Part shown: positions 16,404 through 24,828 of the stretch, in pieces
How the letters are laid out: every line of letters starts with the position of its first letter
Position numbering within the stretch: the stretch's first letter is position 1
Assembly: GCA_942492205.1 (NCBI GenBank)
Contig: CALODT010000001.1
Span: forward strand, 1,736,001 to 1,800,000
Source: UBA1847 sp942492205
Lineage (GTDB): Bacteria > Pseudomonadota > Gammaproteobacteria > Steroidobacterales > Woeseiaceae
Direction: 5' to 3'
DNA: 64,000 bases
Translations under genes and position numbers: made by a program
Notes under the pieces: generated by a model
Databases searched by the model: none
What the model saw: the letters and a program-made list of their open reading frames with translations, nothing else
Told to the model about the DNA's origin: nothing

Positions 16404-17195
16404 CTACCAGTCTTCGATCGGCGCCCTGTCAGACATCCAGCTCCACTCCACGTCGGTCATGAACCAGGTGTAGGCATCGAGGTCGCTGACGCCCCAGTCG
16501 CTGTAATCCCGTACTCGCTCGAACAGCGCGGAAGCATGCTCGCCGCTGGGCTCATCCAGCAAGTTCTTGAAGCAGACCATAAAGTCGTCGGGCTTGTCGG
16601 GCACCGACTCGAGGGTCCTGGGCAGCCACTTGTGATAAGGGAAGAGCGTGCGGTTATACGCCAGCATCAGCCTGCCGCTGAAAAGTGCAAGCTGGCTGGC
16701 TGCTCGAGTAATCGTGTAACGGTTGCCGTGGCGTTCGGCCTCGTGGATGAGCCAATGCTGGATGAACGCCATGCTGTAAAACGCCCTGATGCGCTCCTCA
16801 TGACCCGCCACGGGGTAGACGGGAATGCGCTGCAACAATGCATCGAGGTCGGCGATATGGGAGTAGGCGGCGAAGGCGCCCAGGAAAGCGGCCCGGGAAG
16901 GCTCATTGCCCTTTTCGGCCAGGTCTTCAAGGTATGCAAGGTTGATGATCTTGCCGTCGACAAAACCGCCTGCGTAGTCGCAGAGATCCCTGCGGTTGAT
17001 AAACAGGTCGCGCGCGGCCATGCGCCGGTCAAATTCTTCATCCGTTGCGATGATAAGGAAGTCGACGTCCGAATCGTCGCGGGCATAGCCCTTGGCGACA
17101 GAGCCTCCAATGATCAGTCCGCGGAAGCACGGGTCATCGCGATAGGTTTCGGCCAGTCGATCGATGGCTCGCTGATGGTGGTCGCGAATTTTCAT
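16404..17195 (-). CDS. Nucleotidyltransferase-domain protein
   Basis: A 263-residue soluble protein. The N-terminal domain is a Pol beta-type nucleotidyltransferase: helix IDRLAETYRD, then LIIGGSVAKGYARDDSDVDF, which has the GS motif and the paired D-x-D metal ligands near residues 42-44. The C-terminal 150 residues are helical (FYSMAFIQHWLIHEAERHGN, AASQLALFSGRLMLAYNR) and resemble the helical domains of KNTase-like enzymes. The target could be a small molecule, RNA or protein. The start is ATG at 17195; no ribosome binding site is clear and TATACT lies just upstream, so a leaderless message is possible. Longer readings upstream look non-coding. Confidence 0.8.
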   Translation of the reverse strand: MKIRDHHQRAIDRLAETYRDDPCFRGLIIGGSVAKGYARDDSDVDFLIIATDEEFDRRMAARDLFINRRDLCDYAGGFVDGKIINLAYLEDLAEKGNEPSRAAFLGAFAAYSHIADLDALLQRIPVYPVAGHEERIRAFYSMAFIQHWLIHEAERHGNRYTITRAASQLALFSGRLMLAYNRTLFPYHKWLPRTLESVPDKPDDFMVCFKNLLDEPSGEHASALFERVRDYSDWGVSDLDAYTWFMTDVEWSWMSDRAPIEDW

Positions 17196-17533
17196 TTGGC
17201 CAGTATAGCGACCGCACGGGCAACATACAGACTGCTCTGGGGAAGACCCGGCCAAATGACTGCGACCGTATGGCCGTTTCTCAGAAGAGGCCTCGTTGAT
17301 CGGCGTGCCCCCTCTGCTCGGGATGCCGACGGCTCCCCTCGAACCGCATTGGCGGCTATTTGGTTCGCGTAGGCGCCAATAACTCGATGATATATAGACC
17401 AAACTGGCGCTTTCGCTATTAGTTTCCCGAGAAACAAGCACCAATATGTGCGATGCGTCGTGTTTCACAGAAGCCGGCAAAGTCATACTGAGCCGGTCGG
17501 AAACTGTTCCCGACCGCGGCACCAGGGTCAACT

Positions 17534-18478
17534 ATGAGCGCCTCCCTTACACAAATAATCCTATACGCGCTTCCCGGCAGTGTCGTCGGCGGCTTGATCA
17601 TGTGGTCCGTGCAGGCTTTGATCAGCAGGCGCCGAATTGCCCAGCTGGCTGTCGAGGCCAGCCGCGAGCTGAGCAAGGCCACGGCAGAACGGGACGCCCT
17701 GGCTATCAAGAATGACAAATCCCGGGCGACCATTCAGCAGCTTCGAGCAGTCCACACCAAGCGCATGTCCGAGCTGCAATCTGCAACCGAGAAATCGAAA
17801 CTGCTGGCCAAGAATGTACGCACACTCCTCACAGAGCGCGAAAACACGAAGGTCAAAGTCAGCACCATTCAGAACGCACTCGTCTCTCTCCGAAAGAAGT
17901 CCACCGCATTGCAGGCGGAGTTCAGAAAGGCACGAGAGTTCTACAAGCGGGAGTTGCTGAAGTCACTCGAAAGGCGCAAGGGTTTAGAGGAAGACATCAA
18001 GACCGCACGCGCAGAACAGGAAGCATTTACGAAACGTGTTGAATCGTCGACACTGGAACATGGCTCAGCCGAAGACATGGTCATTGCGGCACAGCTCCGA
18101 CTAGGGCAAATCGAAGTGCTGGAAAGAAACGTCAACAAGCTCGAGGCCGAAAACGCTCAGCTCAAAGACGAGATCCTGCAGACACGACAAGAGCTCGCTG
18201 CGCGAGAGCGGGACCTCACGCAGTTGGAGGAACTCAAGTTGCACAACAAGCAGCTTGTACGCTGCGTCGAGGCCCTCGAGGGCAGCCGTCAGGCCTACGA
18301 GGCCGATGCCGAGCGATTTCGGGAGCAGGCGGACCTATCCGAGAAGGAGTCCGATACGTTGCGTATCAAACTTGAAGACCTCGCGAAGAACTTCAAAGAT
18401 ATTGAACAGCAACAACTCAGCGCACTTGAAGATGTGCGCGACGCAACGGTCGTGCCGATACTGAGAAAGCAGTCCTGA
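17534..18478 (+). CDS. Membrane-anchored coiled-coil protein
   Basis: A 314-residue protein with one N-terminal membrane segment (ALPGSVVGGLIMWSVQALI, residues 12-31) followed by about 270 residues of nearly continuous heptad-patterned helix rich in E, K, R, Q and L (ERDALAIKNDKSRATIQQL, LERNVNKLEAENAQLKDEIL, LEELKLHNKQLVRCVEALE). There is no catalytic domain. It may act as a scaffold or spacer at the membrane. I do not recognise a named family; such proteins pick up false matches to SMC and myosin-like repeats. ATG at 17534 is the first codon in a clean context. Confidence 0.75.
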   Translation: MSASLTQIILYALPGSVVGGLIMWSVQALISRRRIAQLAVEASRELSKATAERDALAIKNDKSRATIQQLRAVHTKRMSELQSATEKSKLLAKNVRTLLTERENTKVKVSTIQNALVSLRKKSTALQAEFRKAREFYKRELLKSLERRKGLEEDIKTARAEQEAFTKRVESSTLEHGSAEDMVIAAQLRLGQIEVLERNVNKLEAENAQLKDEILQTRQELAARERDLTQLEELKLHNKQLVRCVEALEGSRQAYEADAERFREQADLSEKESDTLRIKLEDLAKNFKDIEQQQLSALEDVRDATVVPILRKQS

Positions 18479-18509
18479 GTGCAGGAAATCGCTGCTTGTC
18501 GGCCACGCC

Positions 18510-20096
18510 CTACCCTGGCGTGTAGTACGTCGGCGAGGCCGGTCCGACAGGAAAGCCGAGGATGAAGGTCCAGAGGAAAAAGAACAGCGACCACAACGTA
18601 AGGAACGCGACCGAGTACGGCAACATCATGGCGATCAGCGTGCCAACACCGGCTTTTGGCTCGTATCGAGCGACGAATGCCATGATCAGACCAAAGTAGC
18701 TCATCATCGGCGTGATGATGTTGGTACTCGAGTCACCGATTCGATAAGCGGCCTGGATCACTTCCGGCGAATACCCCAACAGCATCAACATGGGTACAAA
18801 GATAGGCGCTGTCACCGCCCACTGTGCCGAAGCCGACCCGAGCATCAGGTTGATGAACGCGCAAACCAGGATGAATACAAAGAACAGGATCGGGCCGGTG
18901 AACCCGACGTTCTGCAGGAAGGTTGCGCCTGCCACCGCCGTGATCGAACCCAGGTTCGTCCAGCCGAAAAACTTCACGAACTGGGCGGCAAAGAAAACCA
19001 GCGCGATGTAGAGGCCCAGGGTGCTCATTGCGTGTGCCATGGCGTTGATCACATCGCGATCGTTCCGGATCGTACCGACGGCGCGTCCGTACACCACGCC
19101 CATCAGCAGGAAGTAGACAAAAATTATGGCGACGATACCCTTCAGGAACGGCGATCCGGCAACACCCCCTGTTTCCTGGTTCCGCAGCACGGCCCCTTCG
19201 GGGACGATCAGGGCAACCATCACGCCGGCGAAGATCAGCGTCGCCCACAGTGAGTGCCAAAGCCCCCGCCTCTCGGCGGCCGACAACGGATCCATACGGT
19301 GCGAGTCCTCTTCGCCGCCATCGTCCGGCGTTCCCTCGTACGGACCGAGCGAGGGTTCGACGATTTTCAGGCTGATGAGACTGCCGATCGCGGTAATGAC
19401 AAAGGTACTGGCGATCATGAAGAACCAGTTGGCGCTGACGTCGACCTCATAAGTCGGGTCAATAAGTCGCGCCGCCTCCGTCGTGATACCGGACAACAGC
19501 GGGTCGACGGTACCGATGAACAAGTTCGCGCTGTAGCCGCCTGACACGCCAGCGAACGCGGCGGCGAGTCCTGCAAGCGGGTGCCGGCCAAGCGAGTAGA
19601 ACACCACAGCCGCAAGCGGCACCAGCACGACGTAGCCCATCTCGGAGGCGGTGTTCGACAGCACGCCGGAGAAGACGATGATGACGGTAACCAGGCTCGG
19701 CGGAGCATTCAGCACCATGCTGCGTATCAGCGCCGTCAGCCAGCCCGAGCGCTCCGCGACACCAACGCCCAGCAGCGCGACCAGCACCGTACCCAGGGGC
19801 GCGAATTCGACGAAATTGCGTACCAGGTTCAGGACGATCATGCGCAGCCCATCGGCATTCAACAGGCTGACCACCTCGATCATGCCGTTGTCGGCCCTGC
19901 CCTTCGCGCCTGCCGGGCGAGGATCGATCACGGATACGTCGAAGTAGCCCAGGATGCCGGACAGAACGACCACACCGGCAGCAAACAACGCGAACAGCGT
20001 GACCGGATGCGGCAGAGCGTTGCCGAGCCATTCGACCACGTGCAGGAAACGCGTCATGCGGTTTTCATCAGGCTTGGCAACGGGCTTGGGAGGCAT
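18510..20096 (-). CDS. AbgT family transporter
   Basis: A 528-residue inner-membrane transporter of the AbgT family (p-aminobenzoyl-glutamate transporter and MtrF-like sulfonamide exporters). The start carries the family lead-in RFLHVVEWLGNALPHPVTLF. Characteristic blocks are NLVRNFVEFAPLGTVLVALL, GVAERSGWLTALIR, SNTASEMGYVVLVPLAA, AGVSGGYSANLFIGTVDPL with the unwound hairpin, and TAPIFVPMLMLLGYSPE followed by RIGDSSTNIITPMM near the C-terminus. Twelve or more hydrophobic segments are visible. The substrate may be folate-breakdown products or antimetabolites. ATG at 20096. It has no peptidase partner such as AbgAB nearby. Confidence 0.93.
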   Translation of the reverse strand: MPPKPVAKPDENRMTRFLHVVEWLGNALPHPVTLFALFAAGVVVLSGILGYFDVSVIDPRPAGAKGRADNGMIEVVSLLNADGLRMIVLNLVRNFVEFAPLGTVLVALLGVGVAERSGWLTALIRSMVLNAPPSLVTVIIVFSGVLSNTASEMGYVVLVPLAAVVFYSLGRHPLAGLAAAFAGVSGGYSANLFIGTVDPLLSGITTEAARLIDPTYEVDVSANWFFMIASTFVITAIGSLISLKIVEPSLGPYEGTPDDGGEEDSHRMDPLSAAERRGLWHSLWATLIFAGVMVALIVPEGAVLRNQETGGVAGSPFLKGIVAIIFVYFLLMGVVYGRAVGTIRNDRDVINAMAHAMSTLGLYIALVFFAAQFVKFFGWTNLGSITAVAGATFLQNVGFTGPILFFVFILVCAFINLMLGSASAQWAVTAPIFVPMLMLLGYSPEVIQAAYRIGDSSTNIITPMMSYFGLIMAFVARYEPKAGVGTLIAMMLPYSVAFLTLWSLFFFLWTFILGFPVGPASPTYYTPG

Positions 20097-20242
20097 AGGG
20101 TTACTATCCGTTAGTTCGACAGGAGCGACGTAGCAGACAACGTGCCCGATACGTCAGACGATGAGATGTTACGAGTTGCAGGTTAGTTGAAAAGGTATCA
20201 GTCGGCTTGCTTGTTTTCCTGGGTTGGCGCAGCTGCGTGTTA

Positions 20243-20788
20243 TTACTTCACCTGGTTCGCATTCAGAACCGCATCCATGTATTTGCGCCAGCGCCCGTCG
20301 GGTTCCCATATCGCGTTCAGATCGTTGGCGGCGACCTCGTCGGGCAAGCCTTGTTGCTTGACGCGATACAGGTACGTGAAGGCGGAAGCCCGATAGTTTG
20401 CCTGGCATTGAACCAGAACGTTCTTGTCTTTGTTGGCTGACATTGCCGCGCTGAAACGCTCGAAGTCGATCGGCCTTGGGTCCTTCCAGACCACCGGGAC
20501 ACTAATCCATTCGATGCCGATCTCCGCGAGCCTCTCTTTCTGTCCTTTCGGCGGCTTATCACGAAGATCTATAACAACCTCGACACCTTTCTTCCTGATC
20601 GCCTCGAGCCCACCATCGACGAAATGTCCGCCGGTCGCGAGACGGCTGTCGATCTCGTGATAATTCATGGCGGGACCGGAATGCGGGTCGTCGCCGAGCG
20701 AATCGGCAGCCGCGAACCCGGCAGACAGGGCCCAGGCCGTGATACACAGCAATAGGGTATTTAGACTGGAAATCAGTGCTCTCCCCAA
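20243..20788 (-). CDS. Exported protein-tyrosine-phosphatase-like protein
   Basis: A 181-residue protein with a signal peptide (LISSLNTLLLCITAWALSAGFAAA, cleavage near residue 28) and a compact phosphatase domain of the DUF442/DSP-like group. EIDSRLATGGHFVDGGLEAI and VEVVIDLRDKPPKG precede the P-loop VQCQANYRASAF, where the Cys and Arg are separated by four residues, as in this subgroup rather than the classic CX5R. The general-acid Asp is probably in VWKDPRPID. The start is TTG at 20788. It follows the next gene upstream with only a few bases between, so they form a two-gene operon of exported proteins. The substrate is unknown. Confidence 0.78.
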   Translation of the reverse strand: MGRALISSLNTLLLCITAWALSAGFAAADSLGDDPHSGPAMNYHEIDSRLATGGHFVDGGLEAIRKKGVEVVIDLRDKPPKGQKERLAEIGIEWISVPVVWKDPRPIDFERFSAAMSANKDKNVLVQCQANYRASAFTYLYRVKQQGLPDEVAANDLNAIWEPDGRWRKYMDAVLNANQVK

Positions 20789-20791
20789 CCG

Positions 20792-21250
20792 CTATTTCTT
20801 TTCACGCCGCCAAACCTCGACCGGCTCGCCGCTGGTCGCATCTTCAACAATGATCTGACCGATCTTGCAGGGAGCAACACCTTTCGTCTCGTCACATGTC
20901 TTCAGCTTCTCGAGGCGGCCCGCGTAATCCTCGTCGACGGTTGTCGTGCCCTGTTCCGCTGCCGCCGGCGCTCGCCACGTGACTTGCGTACCTGCCGCAT
21001 TGCTGGCCGCCGCCAGGCTCGCATAGACAGGCTGTCGACTGGCAGTGGCTTCGCAACGCGTCTTTTCCTTGTCGACGATGATGCTGTCAGAGGCATCTTT
21101 CAGCGTCACCAACTGTTCCATTGCAACCTCGCAATCCGCCTGCGTCAGAAACGTCAGCTCGAATTCCTGCTGCTGGCACACCGTTTTTCCCGCGGGCGCC
21201 ACGCACTCCGCCAAGGTCAGCACAAATACCTGTATCCACCCCGTATCCAT
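20792..21250 (-). CDS. Hypothetical Cys-containing protein
   Basis: A 152-residue protein that I do not recognise. The N-terminus (TGWIQVFVLTLAECVAPAG) is hydrophobic enough for a weak signal or anchor. Six cysteines are spread along the chain (AEC, TVC, ADC, TRC, KTCDE, PCKIG), which fits an oxidised periplasmic protein. The middle is Ala/Thr-rich and low in complexity. ATG at 21250. The phosphatase-like exported protein starts 3 bases downstream, so both are expected to be made and exported together. Confidence 0.6.
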   Translation of the reverse strand: MDTGWIQVFVLTLAECVAPAGKTVCQQQEFELTFLTQADCEVAMEQLVTLKDASDSIIVDKEKTRCEATASRQPVYASLAAASNAAGTQVTWRAPAAAEQGTTTVDEDYAGRLEKLKTCDETKGVAPCKIGQIIVEDATSGEPVEVWRREKK

Positions 21251-21394
21251 TCAGAGCCTCCCAGTTTGCTGTGATCTCAATATTGGACTCAGAGATTAGC
21301 AGAAAAATCCTTGATTCCGCTTCCCGGCTGTCATTCCAGGCGTGGGAGCGCGCCAAATGACGTGCTAATCTCTGCCGCAGTCGCTATACGGAGA

Positions 21395-22426
21395 ATGGAA
21401 TTGATCAGTACCGACGTCGTTATCGTAGGGGCAGGACCCTGCGGACTTTTTCAGGTCTTTGAGCTCGGCTTGCTTGGACTGAAGGCACATGTGGTGGACT
21501 CGATCCGCCAGGCGGGCGGCCAATGCACCGAGCTGTACCCCGACAAGCCCATCTACGACATACCGGGCATCCCGGTCTGCACCGGTGAGGAGTTGACTGA
21601 CAACCTGTTGAAGCAGATCGAGCCGTTCGGCGCGGAACTGCACTTGAACGAAGAGGTGACCGTCGTCCGCAAGGATGGCGAGAACAAGTTCTACGTGGAG
21701 ACCAGCGAGGGTACGAAATTCACGGCGAGTGCCGTAGTTATTGCGGGTGGCGTTGGCTCCTTTCAGCCGAGACAGTTGCGAGTGCCAGGCGTCGACGATT
21801 TCGAAGCAGACAACGTGCACTACCGGGTACAGGACCCGCAGCAATTCGCCGGGAAGCGACTGGTCATCATGGGTGGCGGCGACTCGGCACTTGACTGGGT
21901 GTTGGAGCTCTCCGGAAGCGCGCAGCACATTACGCTGGTGCACCGTCGCGATGAGTACCGCGCTGTGCCAGCGTCCGTGGAGAAAATGCGCAAGCTTGCC
22001 GCCGAAGGCAAAGTAACCATCATCGAGAATGCGAAGCTAGCCGCGGTCGACACCGCCGAGAACCGCGTTCGCTCGATGTCGATACAGCCAAAAGGCGGCG
22101 ATCCCGTCGAGGTGCCGGCCGACGAGGTGCTGGTGTTCTACGGCTTGGCGCCGAAACTGGGCCCGATTGCGGAATGGGGCCTGGACATCAATCGCAAGAC
22201 CATTAATGTCGACGTTGAAAAATTCCAGACCTCGGTGGAGGGAATTTACGCTGTCGGCGATATCAACTTCTATCCTGGCAAGAAGAAGTTAATTCTGTGC
22301 GGCTTTCACGAGGCCGCGCTGGCGGCTTTTGCGATCAAGCAGCAGATTGAGCCCGACAAGAAAGTCCGCCTGCAATACACGACGACCAGCCCGCTCATGC
22401 ACGAGAGGCTCGGCGTCAACGACTGA
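21395..22426 (+). CDS. Ferredoxin/flavodoxin-NADP+ reductase, YumC type
   Basis: A 343-residue flavoprotein of the thioredoxin-reductase-like ferredoxin-NADP reductase group. VVIVGAGPCGLFQVFELG at residues 8-25 is the FAD dinucleotide site, and GGQCTELYPDKPIYDIPG near 45 is the group signature. VIMGGGDSALDWVLEL near 160 is the NADPH site, and GIYAVGDINFYPGKKKLI near 285 is the second FAD block. The CxxC redox pair of thioredoxin reductase is absent, as expected for this group. It supplies reduced ferredoxin or flavodoxin from NADPH. ATG at 21395 has GGAG only a few bases upstream; a longer reading from 21311 is not conserved-looking. Confidence 0.93.
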   Translation: MELISTDVVIVGAGPCGLFQVFELGLLGLKAHVVDSIRQAGGQCTELYPDKPIYDIPGIPVCTGEELTDNLLKQIEPFGAELHLNEEVTVVRKDGENKFYVETSEGTKFTASAVVIAGGVGSFQPRQLRVPGVDDFEADNVHYRVQDPQQFAGKRLVIMGGGDSALDWVLELSGSAQHITLVHRRDEYRAVPASVEKMRKLAAEGKVTIIENAKLAAVDTAENRVRSMSIQPKGGDPVEVPADEVLVFYGLAPKLGPIAEWGLDINRKTINVDVEKFQTSVEGIYAVGDINFYPGKKKLILCGFHEAALAAFAIKQQIEPDKKVRLQYTTTSPLMHERLGVND

Positions 22427-22553
22427 CGGCGGCCTGCCTCCGGCCGACACCCGGCGTGCGGCGCCAATCTAGGTATTTTTCCCCATTGCCATGAGACCGG
22501 GTCGGGGCCAATTAGACAATATTGGCCGGTACTGGCTGCAAAGGACGGGGAAG

Positions 22554-22946
22554 ATGGTGGAACTTGATCTCAACAGCGATACCGTACGGCAAATCATCAA
22601 CCTGGCTCTTGAATTCCACACGCAAGACGACGTCACTTTCGATGAAGAACCCGCCGTCGCCGACGAATTCTGGTCGGGGCAAATGGTGCAGAACTTTGCG
22701 GGTGATTCCTACTACCAGGAACTAAAGCGAGTAATCGACGACCTCGAACCGGATCAGCAAATGTCGCTGGTTGCTCTGATGTGGCTCGGGCGAGGCGACT
22801 TTTCAGCGGATGAATGGGAGCTGGCGCTCAAGGGCGCCGAAGAAAGCTGGAGCGACCATACGGCGGACTACCTGATCGGCACGCCCCTGCTGCCCGACTA
22901 TCTCGGCGATGGGCTGCAGCAATTCGAGGCTGCCGATACCGACTGA
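22554..22946 (+). CDS. DUF3775 domain protein
   Basis: A 130-residue acidic soluble protein matching DUF3775. LDLNSDTVRQIINLALEFHT opens it, and the conserved C-terminal part has ELKRVIDDLEPDQQMSLVALM followed by WLGRGDFSADEWELALKGAE and TADYLIGTPLLPDYLGDGL. The family is common in proteobacteria and has no known activity. ATG at 22554 has AAGGACGGGG upstream; a start at 22491 is open but less likely. The PEBP gene follows 33 bases later on the same strand and may be co-transcribed. Confidence 0.85.
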   Translation: MVELDLNSDTVRQIINLALEFHTQDDVTFDEEPAVADEFWSGQMVQNFAGDSYYQELKRVIDDLEPDQQMSLVALMWLGRGDFSADEWELALKGAEESWSDHTADYLIGTPLLPDYLGDGLQQFEAADTD

Positions 22947-22979
22947 CACCTGAAACGCGAAACGCAACGGAGGCAAGCT

Positions 22980-23477
22980 ATGACATTCCAGCTCACGTCG
23001 CCCGCATTCCAGAACGGCGAGTCAATCCCTCCTCCTTACACCTGCGACGGCAAAGACGTGTCCCCGCCGCTTGCCTGGTCCGGAGTGCCAGCCGGCACGA
23101 ACAGCCTTGCGCTTATCGTCAATGACCCGGACGCGCCAGACCCCGCGGCACCCACGATGGTGTGGGACCATTGGGTGCTGTACAACTTGCCGCCGGCGAC
23201 TCGATCTTTGGCCGAAAATATAAGGGAGGCGGACCTGCCCGGAGGGACCCTGCAGGGCGTCAATGACTGGAAGCGCACAGGCTATGGCGGCCCTTGCCCG
23301 CCGATCGGGCGCCACCGTTATTTCTTCAGACTGTACGCCCTGGACCGCGAATTGCCCGACCTTGACGAGCCAACCGGGCCCCAGCTAAAGCAGGCTGTTG
23401 ACGATTATCTTCTGGCAACCGCGACCCTGATGGGCAGCTACGCACATCCGGCTCAGGCTGACGTCAGCCGCTCCTGA
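22980..23477 (+). CDS. YbhB/YbcL family PEBP-like protein
   Basis: A 165-residue phosphatidylethanolamine-binding-protein fold, bacterial Raf-kinase-inhibitor-like group. It has FQLTSPAFQNGESIPPPYTC at the N-terminus, the ligand-pocket segments CDGKDVSPPLAWSGVP and LIVNDPDAPDP (the D-P-D-A-P motif), MVWDHWVLYNLP with the conserved His, and GYGGPCPPIGRHRYFFRLYAL. Length is usual. The bacterial proteins have no firmly established substrate. ATG at 22980 has GGAGG eight bases upstream. Its end overlaps the convergent HhH gene by 25 bases. Confidence 0.93.
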   Translation: MTFQLTSPAFQNGESIPPPYTCDGKDVSPPLAWSGVPAGTNSLALIVNDPDAPDPAAPTMVWDHWVLYNLPPATRSLAENIREADLPGGTLQGVNDWKRTGYGGPCPPIGRHRYFFRLYALDRELPDLDEPTGPQLKQAVDDYLLATATLMGSYAHPAQADVSRS

Positions 23478-24304
23478 CACTCGGCTTCTCTGCCCCGGAC
23501 CACGCGATGGCCTGTCAAGGGACCTTTGGTTTCGGTGACGATCGTGCTCTGGCCCTCCCTGTGATCATCGTCATAGAAGTACACAACCACCCAGTCCCTG
23601 GTACGACCGAGCTCATGCGCACGGGCTGTGTTGGAGAACAAAGCGGTGAAGTGCCACTGGTCACGCGTCGTATGCAGAACGGGCAGCCACGCAACGCCGT
23701 CCGGATTGAATCGTTTCGGGGCGATTTTTGGCAGCTTGCCGGCCGCTGACTTACGCCGGTATTCGGCATCCACGTCGATCAATACCTCAACTGAGGGCAG
23801 GTCTCCGGAACCGTGGCGAATCGGCGTGCGCCTGCCCAGCATTGCCGCCAGGCCCGCCCGAATGGCCGCCGCGCGACGCGGGCCGATACCCGGCACCGCC
23901 TCAAGGCGGCCGTCGTGTGCAGCAACTTCAAGTGCCTCCAGACTGTCGACATGCAGCGCCTCATGGATTGCACGCGCGAGTTTTGCTCCCAGCCCCGGTA
24001 CTCCCTGAAACAGCGTTTCGGGCCTGGCTTCCCCTCGAAGCCGGTCAAGCTGCGACATGCGACCTGTCCTCGCGATCTCGTCAATCGCGGCCGCGAGACC
24101 ACGGCCAATCCCGGGCAATGCGATCAAACCCGCCATCCCCTGCTCATCCAGGATCTTGCGGACGTCCTTCCGTTGCGACTCCAGCGACTGGGCGGCATTC
24201 ACGTAGGCATTCACGCGGAACGGATTGGCCGCCTGCTGCCTGAGGACTGCCGCACATTCGCGGAACATCTCGGCGACCCGCAGATTAAATTTCGTTTGCG
24301 GCAA
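23453..24304 (-). CDS. Pol X-like helix-hairpin-helix protein without polymerase palm
   Basis: A 283-residue protein. Residues 1-80 resemble the 8-kDa lyase domain of family X DNA polymerases (VAEMFRECAAVLRQQAANPF, then ALPGIGRGLAAAIDEIARTG). Two further helix-hairpin-helix motifs follow (GVPGLGAKLARAIHEAL and AVPGIGPRRAAAIRAGL). The C-terminal half does not contain the paired metal aspartates of the palm. Instead it has a family-specific domain (LIDVDAEYRRKSAAGKLP, ALFSNTARAHELGRTRDWVV). A DNA-binding or repair accessory role is inferred. The start is TTG at 24304, whose ribosome binding site (TGAGG) overlaps the stop of the preceding gene. Confidence 0.78.
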   Translation of the reverse strand: MPQTKFNLRVAEMFRECAAVLRQQAANPFRVNAYVNAAQSLESQRKDVRKILDEQGMAGLIALPGIGRGLAAAIDEIARTGRMSQLDRLRGEARPETLFQGVPGLGAKLARAIHEALHVDSLEALEVAAHDGRLEAVPGIGPRRAAAIRAGLAAMLGRRTPIRHGSGDLPSVEVLIDVDAEYRRKSAAGKLPKIAPKRFNPDGVAWLPVLHTTRDQWHFTALFSNTARAHELGRTRDWVVVYFYDDDHREGQSTIVTETKGPLTGHRVVRGREAECQERLTSA

Positions 24305-24315
24305 AGCTCAGCACC

Positions 24316-24828
24316 TCATTGCGCCGCGGCGTCGAAACCGGATTGCTGTGGAGGTTCGTCCGTCTCCACGAACAAGATCCGGCACTTCAACGTCGCTAGA
24401 TGTTTGTGAAAAGGTCGCCCTTTCAACGATGTTGGCGCAATAAGCACATCATTTTCTCGGGGCAACGGGTCATGAATGCGGACCGCCTCGTGCTCGGAAA
24501 ACGTTTCGAACACGAAACGCACTTTCGTATTCCTGGCGTGTTGCCGGATTCGCTGCTGGATGACTGCCAGCGTTGTCTTATCCAGCTGTTCCGCGCGTGT
24601 CACGGTAAACTCGGCCGTTTTGCCCCCGACCCGGAGAATCTCCCTGGTGAATGGCAGGCTCGCGGCCCTGCGCCAGCGATCATCGCTGATTATCATCGTC
24701 AGGATTTCTGTATCCTCGTCGCGCAGATGCTCGGTTACAGCACGCCACAGCACGGGTACGGAATTCGCCTCGGCGACCGCCAGGAAAATGCGTGGAAATT
24801 CACCGCTATTCTTGGTCACCGTTTTCAC
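24316..24828 (-). CDS. Hypothetical protein between Lon-like and HhH genes
   Basis: A 170-residue soluble protein that I cannot assign. It alternates helices and strands in a loosely universal-stress-like order (RIFLAVAEANSVPVLWRAV, TEILTMIISDDRW, LDKTTLAVIQQRIRQHAR, KVRFVFETFSEHE, ENDVLIAPTSL, KCRILFVETDEPP). No ATP-binding G-X2-G-X9-G is visible. The start is GTG at 24828. It overlaps the end of the Lon-like gene by 23 bases and is followed 11 bases later by the HhH gene, so the three form one operon (protease, unknown, DNA-binding protein). Confidence 0.65.
   Translation of the reverse strand: MKTVTKNSGEFPRIFLAVAEANSVPVLWRAVTEHLRDEDTEILTMIISDDRWRRAASLPFTREILRVGGKTAEFTVTRAEQLDKTTLAVIQQRIRQHARNTKVRFVFETFSEHEAVRIHDPLPRENDVLIAPTSLKGRPFHKHLATLKCRILFVETDEPPQQSGFDAAAQ

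Noticed and set aside
17195..17531. N-terminal extension of the nucleotidyltransferase gene to 17531
   Set aside because: The extra 112 residues look non-coding (Ser/Arg/Gly-rich, no pattern), and the domain starts right after the ATG at 17195.
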